From: Candidatus Woesearchaeota archaeon
Lineage (GTDB): Archaea; Nanobdellota; Nanobdellia; Woesearchaeales; JACPBV01
Reading direction: 5' to 3'
Length of the DNA: 55,414 nucleotides
Assembly (NCBI GenBank): GCA_016180135.1
Contig: JACPBV010000006.1
Coordinates: 1-55,414, forward strand
How positions within the stretch are numbered: position 1 is the stretch's first letter; each line of letters opens with the position of its first letter. Shown piece by piece: positions 24,520 to 33,400 of this stretch. Both the position numbers and the translations under genes were made by a program. Under the pieces are notes generated by a model. The model worked only from the letters and a program-made list of their open reading frames with translations, made no database searches and was not told where the DNA came from.

Positions 24520-25335
24520 ATGGAACCGATACGGTCTGAGACAAGATTTGTTTGGGCATTGCTCAGGGGTGTGCTGCTGGCGCCTCTTGCCCTAGTGCTC
24601 ATGCTCTTCGGCAAAAGGAAGCTTTCAGATGTCCTTTCGCCGTTTAAAGAATTGTTTCTGTTCGTCACTGAGCCAAAGCTGACAATCACACTTATCACTA
24701 TCAACATCTTTGTGTTTATTTTGGCGGGCTTTCTTCCTGTGGAAATTGTCTCAAAAGGAGCCCTGTCACCTTCAACTGCGGTAGAGTTTTACTTCCTGCC
24801 GCTGCTCACTGCAGGATTTCTCCATGCCAATCTCCTCCACCTTTTCAGCAATATGCTCGGCATCTTTATCTTTGGCAGGGTTGTAGAGCGGGAGATTGGC
24901 GCTGCGAAGATGATTGGAGCCTATTTTGGAGCGATGATCATTTCCGGGCTTTTCCATATCGGAATCTATAGATTTTATTTCCAGCAGGACGCATCAGGCA
25001 TAGGGGCTTCCGGAGCATTGATGGGCTTGGTTGCTATGGCCATCCTGCTTGACCCCCTGTATCTCACCTATGAGTTTTTGGTCCCCTTGCCCATTATGGT
25101 GGTCGGATGGCTGGCAATCTACGCGGATATCACCGGAATTATCAGCAATGCTGCTGACGGCATCGGGCATTTTGCCCATCTCGGAGGATTCCTGTCTGCA
25201 GCGATATTCGGATTCATCCTGAACTTTGAGCAGAAGAAAAAGAGGAGATTAGGGCTGATCATCAATATCGCCTCACTTGCCTTATGGATTCTTATTGCCT
25301 ATTTCTTAAAGTACAAGGGGATGCTGCCCGGATAA
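24520..25335 (+). CDS. Rhomboid-family intramembrane serine protease, 271 aa
   Basis: The sequence has six or more membrane helices and the rhomboid signatures: a histidine-asparagine loop HANLLHLFSNMLG, the catalytic serine in GIGASGALMG and the catalytic histidine in GHFAHLGG, so it should be active. Rhomboids cleave membrane proteins within the bilayer. ATG 24520 has AAAGGAG four bases upstream; an in-frame ATG at 24472 is possible. It is divergent from a fibre-like surface protein gene, so processing of surface proteins is a plausible but unproven role. Confidence 0.88.
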   Translation: MEPIRSETRFVWALLRGVLLAPLALVLMLFGKRKLSDVLSPFKELFLFVTEPKLTITLITINIFVFILAGFLPVEIVSKGALSPSTAVEFYFLPLLTAGFLHANLLHLFSNMLGIFIFGRVVEREIGAAKMIGAYFGAMIISGLFHIGIYRFYFQQDASGIGASGALMGLVAMAILLDPLYLTYEFLVPLPIMVVGWLAIYADITGIISNAADGIGHFAHLGGFLSAAIFGFILNFEQKKKRRLGLIINIASLALWILIAYFLKYKGMLPG

Positions 25336-25376
25336 AACATGGGCGCCATTGAAGGCAGAAATAGTTGTGATGACAG

Positions 25377-25528
25377 TCATACTTCCCGTAAGATATCAGT
25401 ATCAGACCAAAAATCAAAATATTTTCCGGCGACCTTATTTTCCTGAAGGTAGGACTTAAAGGTCTGAAGGTGTTCTAGCGGAAGGATAAACGTCCCGTTG
25501 TTTATCTTTTTCCCGTGATTTCGGACAT
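25377..25528 (-). pseudogene. Possible small gene with a frameshift
   Basis: From ATG 25528 the frame reads MSEITGKR and stops. One extra A in the A5 run (GGGAAAAAG) would join it to KINNGTFILPLEHLQTFKSY and continue through FDFWSDTDILREV to the stop at 25377, a 50-residue protein. This could be a sequencing error, a decayed gene or a shift site. The rest of the 25336-25810 gap shows only AT-rich promoter DNA before tldD. Confidence 0.4.
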
Positions 25529-25786
25529 ATAAAGGTACGGGCGTAACTAATTATGGTTACAACTGTAAGACTCCCCGGTATTCCTGAGGGCAGGGTAGAG
25601 CAAGGGGGATTGATGATTATAAAAACTTGCGATGATTGATTGTACCGTGCAAGAATTAATGTCCGTGCTCTAATTTCGCCGTTATCATCCAGTTATTTGA
25701 AACTCGCCGACGATGCATGGATAGCAGGCATTTTTCTCTCTCGATGGGGTTTTCAGGATGCTGAAGGGTTAATTTTCACCGCAAGG

Positions 25787-25793
25787 TATATAA
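25787..25793 (+). promoter_or_regulatory. TATA box of tldD
   Basis: TATATAA lies 18-24 bases before ATG 25811, indicating a leaderless transcript and deciding the start over upstream in-frame ATGs. Confidence 0.6.
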
Positions 25794-25810
25794 ACATTCA
25801 TCTGAGGGAA

Positions 25811-27223
25811 ATGCCTATGCAGGATGTAGCTGATTTTGCCGTCAGGGCTTTAAGGGCGAATGGAGCGTCATATGCAGAAGCGAAGTTCCAGAGCATCGAG
25901 GCAAACAGTTTTCTCGTAAAAAACAATGCCCTTGACCTCTCCAGCTTCGATGAGGTGAAAGGGATAGGGATACGGTTCCTCTGCCATGGGGCGATGGGGT
26001 TTTTCTCTACAAATGTCTTAGAAAAGTCCAAAATCCTGTCCCGCATCAATGAATCTCTTGCGAGGGTAAAACAGACAAAGAAAAGCGAAAGAGTGGAATT
26101 TTCCGAGGAAAAAGCGCATACTGCCAAATATGAAGTGAAGCAGAAGATAAAGCTGCAGGATACAGGCCCCGATGAAAAGATCGGGCTGCTGTTTGGCGCT
26201 GAAAAGCTTATGCGGTCAGCTAAAGCAGGGCTTGCCTCAACATATCTTCATTACCACGACATCGCTGAAGAAAATTATTATGTGAATTCTGATGGCAGCA
26301 GGATACAGTCAAAGATTCCGAGGGTTATGGTGGATTATATCGTCTCGGCAAAAGTGGGCGGGAAGCTCAGCCAGCGTTATTGGGCGTATGGCGGCACAGG
26401 CGGATTTGAAGCTATCAAAAAACATGATATCCCGGAAATCCTGAAAAAAGAGGTTGTAGCGATGAGCTCCAACCTCAGGCTTGGGAAACCATGCCCAAAA
26501 AAGATTATGGATGTGATTGTAGGCCCGCAAGTAGCAGGGATCATTGCCCATGAAAGCTGCGGCCATCCCCACGAGGCAGACAGGATTTTTGGGAGGGAAG
26601 CTGCCCAGGCAGGCGAATCGTTCATTTCCAGGAAGATGGTCGGAAAAAAGATCGGAAGCAGCGCAGCCACTATCGCCGATGATCCAATAATTGAAGGGAG
26701 CCATGGATACTATCTTTTTGATGATGAAGGAGTTAAGGCAAGAAGGAAATATATTTTGCAGGAAGGCAGAATTACAGAATTCCTGTACAACCGGCAGACT
26801 GCCAGGATGATGGGGCTGCAGAGCAACGGCTCTGCAAGGGCAAATGCGTTTGACAAAGAGCCGTTGGTAAGGATGTCCAATACATTTTTTCTCCCCGGCG
26901 ATCAGAGCGAAGAAGAGCTTATCGAAGATGTCAAAGAAGGTATCCTGATGAACAATTTTATGGAATGGAATATAGATGATAGGAGAGAGAACCAGAAATA
27001 TGTCGGGGCTGAAGCGTTCTTCATCAGGAACGGAAAGGTGCTGTATCCTGTGAGGGCGCCGACAATAGAGATCACGACGCAGCAGCTCTATCCGGCAATT
27101 GATGCCTGCGGGAATAATCTTGAGCTGCATGTAGGTGACTGCGGCAAAGGGGAGCCGATGCAGGGTATCCCTGTGACCCTTGGCGGGCCGTCGCTGAGGA
27201 TAAGAAAGATTGCAGTGAGATAA
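25811..27223 (+). CDS. tldD: TldD-family metalloprotease, 470 aa
   Basis: The HExxxH zinc motif HESCGHPHEAD begins at H247, and the flanking GPQVAGIIAHESCGH and GSARANAFDKEP phrases are typical of TldD. In bacteria TldD and TldE/PmbA form a heterodimer that degrades unfolded peptides and matures modified peptides. The start is set by the TATA box 25 bases upstream. The partner pmbA lies 155 bases downstream in the same direction, so a TldD/PmbA complex is expected. Codon use resembles its neighbours. Confidence 0.92.
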   Translation: MPMQDVADFAVRALRANGASYAEAKFQSIEANSFLVKNNALDLSSFDEVKGIGIRFLCHGAMGFFSTNVLEKSKILSRINESLARVKQTKKSERVEFSEEKAHTAKYEVKQKIKLQDTGPDEKIGLLFGAEKLMRSAKAGLASTYLHYHDIAEENYYVNSDGSRIQSKIPRVMVDYIVSAKVGGKLSQRYWAYGGTGGFEAIKKHDIPEILKKEVVAMSSNLRLGKPCPKKIMDVIVGPQVAGIIAHESCGHPHEADRIFGREAAQAGESFISRKMVGKKIGSSAATIADDPIIEGSHGYYLFDDEGVKARRKYILQEGRITEFLYNRQTARMMGLQSNGSARANAFDKEPLVRMSNTFFLPGDQSEEELIEDVKEGILMNNFMEWNIDDRRENQKYVGAEAFFIRNGKVLYPVRAPTIEITTQQLYPAIDACGNNLELHVGDCGKGEPMQGIPVTLGGPSLRIRKIAVR

Positions 27224-27378
27224 AAATCACAAAGATTGCAGGAATAGCCCGGCATGCTTCGGAGAAGGATTGAGCAGGAGGATTAGACCAAAGAATTGAG
27301 GTAAGATTAAAAATAAAAAGTGGAGCATGGCAGGAAAAATTGAAGCCGCACAGGAAAAGAGATTATGAGGGAAGAGAG

Positions 27379-28695
27379 ATGGATGTCGCAGAATACCTTG
27401 TCAGGGGATTGCAGAAGAAAGGCGCAGATGATGTAGTTGTTTCTGCCTCAGAGCATGAAACCAAACAGGTGAAGTTTTCGAACAGCGCTATCAACGGCTC
27501 GCTGTCGTATGTATTTTCCGATATGAGCATTTTTGCATCATTCAACAAAAGGACTGTCAGCACCAGCCTGAGGGAATGCACCCGGGGAGCTGCCCAAAAG
27601 CTTATCGAAAAGATTGCCGGAGTGGTGCCTTCGCTTCCCCGTAATAAAGAGTACCGGGCAATCGCCTCGGGCAGCTTCAGATACCCCCGGATCAGCGAGA
27701 GGTATGACCATCGGATAAAAGACATTGAACCGGTCTCTGTCGTGGAAGAATCAATCTCTGCAGCAGAGCGGGATGGTATCAGGAAAGCCGCAGGAGTGTT
27801 TATGATGTCAGAGTCCTCAGAAAAGCTGCTGACCTCGAATGGGATTGAGCAGCAGGGGAAAGGCACTCATTTTTATTTTTCAATCCGCTCCCTGAAAAGC
27901 CATGATGCCAGCGGCCATGCAACAGCCTCTTCAAACATCTTCAAAAAGCTGGATTTCAAAGGCGCAGGAGGGGAATCAGCAGCGATTGCGCAGGAATCAA
28001 GGGATCCTGAACAGTGCCCTGAAGGAAAGTTTCAGGTTTTATTTTCGCCTCTGGCGTTCGCCCCTCTTCTCGCCCACACCGGCAATTCCGCTTCAGTCTA
28101 CTCGCTTGAATCAGGATTTTCTTTCTTCCCAAAAAAAATCGGCTCGAAGATGGGAAACGCAAAAATAAATATTTTCGATGACGGGACGCTTTCCAACGGG
28201 GGAAATTCAGGGGCGTATGATGATGAGGGGCATCCGGCTCAGAAAACCACCATCATTGATGAAGGAAAACTAAACTCATTCCTTCATAATACTTCAACAG
28301 CATTACGGCATAAAACCCTGTCAACGGGGAATGCGGGGATTATAGCGCCTGAAGCGAGCAATGTCATTTTGGAAAACGGAGAGCAGAGCAGGGAAGAGAT
28401 GATCCGAAGCATCAGAAACGGTATTCTTATCACCAATGTGTGGTATACCCGGTTCAACAATTACCTTACCGGAGAGTTCTCAACGCTGCCAAGGGACGGT
28501 GCATGGCTCATTGAAAATGGAAAAATCACAAAACCGGTCCATAAGTTCAGGATATCCTCTTCGCTCAGCGAACTCTATCACAATGTCGCTGCCTTAGGGA
28601 AGGAATCCCGGCAGATTGAAAGCTGGGAATGCGAGCAGCCGGTGATGCTGCCCCATGTGCTTGTGGATAAGGTGAACGTGACGAGGCCCAGTTAA
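27379..28695 (+). CDS. pmbA: PmbA/TldE-family protein, 438 aa
   Basis: The N-terminus (DVAEYLVRGLQKKGADDVVV) and C-terminal region (NAGIIAPEASNVILENGE, then GILITNVWYTRFNNYLTGEF) fit the PmbA/TldE subfamily, the partner that lacks the HExxxH zinc site; none is seen here. ATG 27379 has a GAGGGAAGAGAG leader; an upstream in-frame start (27340) lacks a good site. Together with tldD it would form the peptide-degrading heterodimer. Confidence 0.88.
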   Translation: MDVAEYLVRGLQKKGADDVVVSASEHETKQVKFSNSAINGSLSYVFSDMSIFASFNKRTVSTSLRECTRGAAQKLIEKIAGVVPSLPRNKEYRAIASGSFRYPRISERYDHRIKDIEPVSVVEESISAAERDGIRKAAGVFMMSESSEKLLTSNGIEQQGKGTHFYFSIRSLKSHDASGHATASSNIFKKLDFKGAGGESAAIAQESRDPEQCPEGKFQVLFSPLAFAPLLAHTGNSASVYSLESGFSFFPKKIGSKMGNAKINIFDDGTLSNGGNSGAYDDEGHPAQKTTIIDEGKLNSFLHNTSTALRHKTLSTGNAGIIAPEASNVILENGEQSREEMIRSIRNGILITNVWYTRFNNYLTGEFSTLPRDGAWLIENGKITKPVHKFRISSSLSELYHNVAALGKESRQIESWECEQPVMLPHVLVDKVNVTRPS

Positions 28696-28817
28696 GGCTA
28701 AAAGGAATAACTCCTAAAGTGATAAAGATTGGGGACATCGATGAAAGTGAATAGTGCGAAGGAACAAGTTAAGCAGAAGAAATAATCCCGGGCATACCGG
28801 CTTAGGTTCTGCAGCCC

Positions 28818-30203
28818 TTAGTTCTTCAGGCATAACCCAAAGCAGGAACAGTAATAATTATCATTGGTGGGAACATCAGAAAGGAACTTAGCCTGAACGC
28901 CGTTTCCATCCTGCAGGCAGTCGCAATAAGAATATGTTCCTGACGTTCTTGCATGGTGGCCCTGCGCTCCCCAGGTGATGAGGGTTGTGCTGACAGGGCA
29001 TTGGGCGCTTACAAGCGTATAGTCAGCATTTGGGCCGGTTCCGTCGTATTGATTTTTATGAAGTGCAGTAGCAACAATCCTGGAAAATGAGGCCGGGCCA
29101 ATGTTAGGCGCAAGAATATTTCCTGTAGAGCGGATAGTGCCAGCCACATCTAGATCATAAGCCGGGCTCGCTACCCCAATCCCGACCTTCCCCCCGGAAA
29201 CGACCAGTTGGCTTGTTCCGACAACAAGTCCATCGGCGGGTAAATTCAAAGCGCCGGTCATCGTATCTCCGGCTTTGTTGACCTTGGTAGTATCTTCAGG
29301 TAAGTCAGTCAAGCTTGCCCCGCTCCCGCTGAATGTTCCGATGAAGGCAGTTGCCTTAACTGTGCCATCTACTTCCAATCGTTCTGAAGGTGAGCTGGCA
29401 GTCCCTATACCCACATTTCCGCCAGAAACAATAAGCTGGTTTCCGCCGACAGATAAACCATTAGGGGGAAGAGCGACCGCTCCGTTTAAGGTCCCCCCTG
29501 TCGATAGAAGAACGCCTTGAAGGCCGGAGCCATCCCCCTGAAATGCTGTTGCCCTGACTGTTCCTGCCACATCAAGCTTTTGGGAGGGGGTTGAGGTTCC
29601 GATGCCAACATTGCCCGCACCATCAGGCATGATAGCTATATGCTTCCCCTGTTCGGTTGCAATTTTAAGATAATCACCATTGACGGAATCTCCAGGTAAT
29701 CCGATAAATCCTATTCTTAGTGATGGATTAAAAAATTCTAGGTAAGCGGCAGAGGTTCCGCCATTGCTGGAGTCCATATCCTGCAGCCGTATGTTAGCAT
29801 CTTGAAAAGAGGATATATGCAATGGCGTTTGGGGGTTGCCCATTCCGATCCCGACTTTCCCTGAAGTGTAAAAGATATCATTGGCAGATTTTCCCCATAG
29901 GGGGTCAGCGCCTGCCAAAATCGAGGAGATAAGCTGGCTGCCAATAGTTATTGAGTCGGCAGTTATTGCGCCGGCCGTGACTGACCCTGAAGCGAAAATG
30001 TCCTGGATAGTTATCTGTTTGCCTGGGCCCACAAGGTTCGCTTCCAGATCAATATTTTCATCGTTGATGTTCTTGTTGTCAATTGCGTCGGTAAAAAGAG
30101 TATCATGGGAAGATTTGGTTGAATCATAAACGCCAGAAGCAAGGATAGCCTGCCCAATAACAATAACCAAGAAAAATGCGATTGAGCTTAGAGTGAATTT
30201 CAT
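28818..30203 (-). CDS. Secreted tail-fibre-like surface protein, 461 aa
   Basis: A signal peptide (KFTLSSIAFFLVIVIGQAI, cleavage near residue 24) is followed by the same repeated fibre units as 22465-24396: GKVGIG, then TPLHISSFQDANIRLQDMD, and several GNVGIGT-LDVAGTxRAT units. The N-terminal DTLFTDAIDNKNI and HPTLYTDTI segments also align, so the two genes are paralogues. The C-terminus differs: a compact Cys-rich end (YSYCDCLQD, YYCSCFGLCLKN) instead of the collar domain, so a different ligand is likely. Confidence 0.8.
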   Translation of the reverse strand: MKFTLSSIAFFLVIVIGQAILASGVYDSTKSSHDTLFTDAIDNKNINDENIDLEANLVGPGKQITIQDIFASGSVTAGAITADSITIGSQLISSILAGADPLWGKSANDIFYTSGKVGIGMGNPQTPLHISSFQDANIRLQDMDSSNGGTSAAYLEFFNPSLRIGFIGLPGDSVNGDYLKIATEQGKHIAIMPDGAGNVGIGTSTPSQKLDVAGTVRATAFQGDGSGLQGVLLSTGGTLNGAVALPPNGLSVGGNQLIVSGGNVGIGTASSPSERLEVDGTVKATAFIGTFSGSGASLTDLPEDTTKVNKAGDTMTGALNLPADGLVVGTSQLVVSGGKVGIGVASPAYDLDVAGTIRSTGNILAPNIGPASFSRIVATALHKNQYDGTGPNADYTLVSAQCPVSTTLITWGAQGHHARTSGTYSYCDCLQDGNGVQAKFLSDVPTNDNYYCSCFGLCLKN

Positions 30204-30223
30204 CAGTATCCCCTTTTTATGGA

Positions 30224-30329
30224 GAATTGCGTTGATTGGGTGACACGATGATAGTTTGCATCAATCCGCATCCAACGCAATTCGAGTATTAAATAATTGC
30301 GGCAAATGTAACATAAATACCGCAATTAT
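30224..30329. promoter_or_regulatory. Two nested inverted repeats at a promoter
   Basis: GAATTGCGTTG (30224-30234) pairs with CAACGCAATTC (30273-30283), and ATAATTGCGG (30293-30302) pairs with CCGCAATTAT (30320-30329). The GAATTGCG/AATTGCGG cores are related, so one factor may bind all four half-sites. A TATA-like TTATTTAATA (complement, about 30285-30297) lies between the two repeats, upstream of ATG 30203. Confidence 0.6.
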
Positions 30330-30427
30330 CTATATCTGCAACAGTTGTTCTCATTAAAACAGTCTTATATAAGCTTTTTGTGGATTCGTGGGCTCCCAGG
30401 AGGGATGCTATTTGTGAACCTATGATT

Positions 30428-33400
30428 TTAAGGAGTTACGGCGCAGCAGATGCTGTTCTGGAAGTTGGTCCTTTGGGCATTGACGCAGGTTGAAAACTCG
30501 CCGTCGTTGAGGTCATCAAGCTTTATTACACATATCTCATTGCTCAGGCAGCCATTTTGCTGAACGCCCGGGTCATTAGCTTGCCGTGGAACGCAGGAAA
30601 CCGTTCCCGGTGATGCTGAAGCGCAGATGGGGAAGTCAAATGTCTGAGGTGCTGAAAGCAGTTTCCTTTGCCCGTGTGCATCCTGATTCTGATCAAGCGA
30701 GACGAGTAAAGATTCCTGGCAGGTTCCTGAGATTTCACCAGTTGTGTCCCTGCTGAGGGTTTTTGGGCAGCATACTACGCTGCCGTAGTTTGCATTTGAG
30801 GTTACAAATGACGCAGCATGGGCATCTTCCGTATCAGAAAGAACAAAGAAAGGGTTTTCTCCATCTAAATTGCAAGAGCCCGATCGGACAATGCAGTCCT
30901 GAGAGGGCGAAACGAAAAAAAGAGTTGTCTGCGAAAAGGTTTTCCCGTTTGCATCGGTGAGTGTAAACTCTGCCCTGTATTGCCCCGTTTGGGTAAAGGT
31001 TTGCGAGGTAGTTTTGGTAGATTCTGTGCTCAATGGCTCAATGCCCGCCTGGCCTTCCCGGAAGAATTCCCAGGAAAAAGAGTTTGTTCCTGAAGAGCAT
31101 ACGTCGATATTTGCATCAAAAACTGCCGGAGTATTGACAGAGATTTTATCCGGCGCAACTACTTCTGCGGAAGGCAATGATACTGAACTGCAGCCGCTGC
31201 TGCAGCAAAGGCTCTTGCCAAATCCAGAGCCTGTATCCTGGCAGGAAGCAAAATGCGCATCATAGCCATCAGAAACTTTTGCTATGCATGATTCGTCAGG
31301 TGCGCAGCCATCGCTGTTGGGAAGAACCTCCCTCATGCTGCATCGTGCTGTTCCCGGATCGGATTTGATGCAAAGCTTTGCCGGGAAAGAGCTTGACTGG
31401 ATAAGTGGATCGCCGTGGGCATCCGATGCAGGAGAGAGCTTCACGAGGGTATCTTCTGCGCAGGTTCCATCTGTGCCTTGATCTTCGCTAAATAGTTTTT
31501 GGCAGCAAACTTTATTGCTGTATCCTCCAGTGCAGGGAGCCGCATGGGCATCTCCTTCACCGCTCAAAGAAAAGATGCAGTTTTCTTCGGAAGAGCAGCT
31601 GTTCTGCCTTAAGATGCAGCCCGTGGCGGCAGTTATTTCAAAAGAGATGCTCTTGGTAAAGGCAATGTTGCCCTGGCCGTCAAAAATCAAAAACTGAACA
31701 GTTACTGGCCCCTGCCGGTTAAAAACCTTTGAATGGGTGAAACTCTTAACTTGAGAGAGGCTCTGCCCGGGGGAGGTGGGAGAATTAATTGTTTCAAATG
31801 AATTAACATTGTTAGGATCAGGCCCAATAACCTTCCATTGGTAAAAGAGCGGAACATTGCATGATTCAACTTCGGCATTAAATTTGATTTCCTGCCCGAT
31901 AAAAAACGGTCCGTGGGCATCGAGGTTGACAATTGGCTTCGTCCCTGGGCTGCATCCCGTGTCCTTTGTCCTCAGGCCTGCCGTGAGCTCAACCCATTTT
32001 TGCGCAGCTAGAGAAGAATCGCTTGAGATGTAATACGTGTCGTTGGATGGATTAAACATGCACAGGAATCTTATAAACGGGTCAACAAGCTGAGTTCTAT
32101 CGTCAAAAGGCGAGATGGTTTTGCATATATCCTGGTCGAGGCCGGTGTAGGCCAGGGAAATGACCTGCCTTGAGTTTTGATTGTATTGCTCGTTGATGCC
32201 CCTGATGTTCTTGAATCCCCTCCGCTCAAGGTAGAGCTTGTCAAACTTTTGCGCATCTAAGATGAATCCAAAATCCGCATTAAAGCCGACAAGGTTCTGC
32301 TGGGAGAACAGTTTCGTTTTTGCAAAGTCGATGATGCTCAGCAAAGGGTGCCTGATAAAGCGGAAGAACTTTTCCGTCAGCGTCAGTGAGAAGGTGGCAT
32401 CAGAAAGGCTTGAGCCGGCAATTTCATTGCTGCTGTAGAGCACGCTGCTCATGTTGAAATTGTAAAACGCTCTCGCTGAAGATGTCAAAGTAGGATTGCA
32501 TTGATGGAAGAGCCCGTCTTTTTGGCCAATAGCAGTATCACAATCACTGACGCCTTCCAAAGTCTTGATGAACGGAAAAATGCCGGTGTTGATTTGCTTA
32601 TTGAGGGAAACGCCAAAGATAATCTCCTCTTTAGGGGCCGTGAGTATTCCTCTATCTGGCTGATAGCGCAGGACGCAGAAATTATTTGCGCAGGGAAGAT
32701 CGATATTCACTCCCTGTATGCTTGCCCGGCAGTCTTTATCGCTAAATGTTGGAGTGTCTATGTTTGGAGGGATGCCTGCCAGAAAATCTTCTGCGCGAGT
32801 TATAGACCCTTGGTCTAATGGCCTGAAATTAAGGTTGGGAATAAGGTACTCGAGATAGTTTAAGGTGTTCGAAGCGCTGTCACAGAACAGCGTGAAATTA
32901 CGTGGGCTTGACTGATTCGCGATCCCCATCATCGCAGTTGCGATGAACCTTGTCCTTGAGGTGATAATCCCTTTTGTGCAGAGATCATCGCCGATAAATT
33001 CTCCGTCGTTGAGGTAGATATGCTGCACTGACTGGGCATTTCCGGTCTGAATTGTTATATCTTTGATGCAGTCATTTGTTTCCGTGCTTCCCTGGGCTTT
33101 TGCCTCTACACAGATGTTTGAGATTCCCTGCCTGAATATTTCTTTTGGATCGTCGCCGCAGCAGAAGCTGGATGTGCCCGAAACAGCAGCAATGCCAGGC
33201 TCCTTGCACCTTTCGAGCCCGCAGACAGGCGTAGAAGACATGTAGGTTGTCGGAGATTGTAAAGTCCCGACAAGGCCGCAGTTTGCAGAGCTTTCATCGG
33301 CATCCTGCCATTGGCCGATATTCTGAACGGCAGAGGGATTTGTTTGTGGGGCAGTTTCAGCAGTCGTAGATTCTACAGCTGCCTTGCAGATTTCCTTGTC

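Noticed and set aside
26309..27130. 273-codon antisense frame within tldD
   Set aside because: It is a mirror of a clearly conserved gene with no domain or ribosome-binding site of its own.
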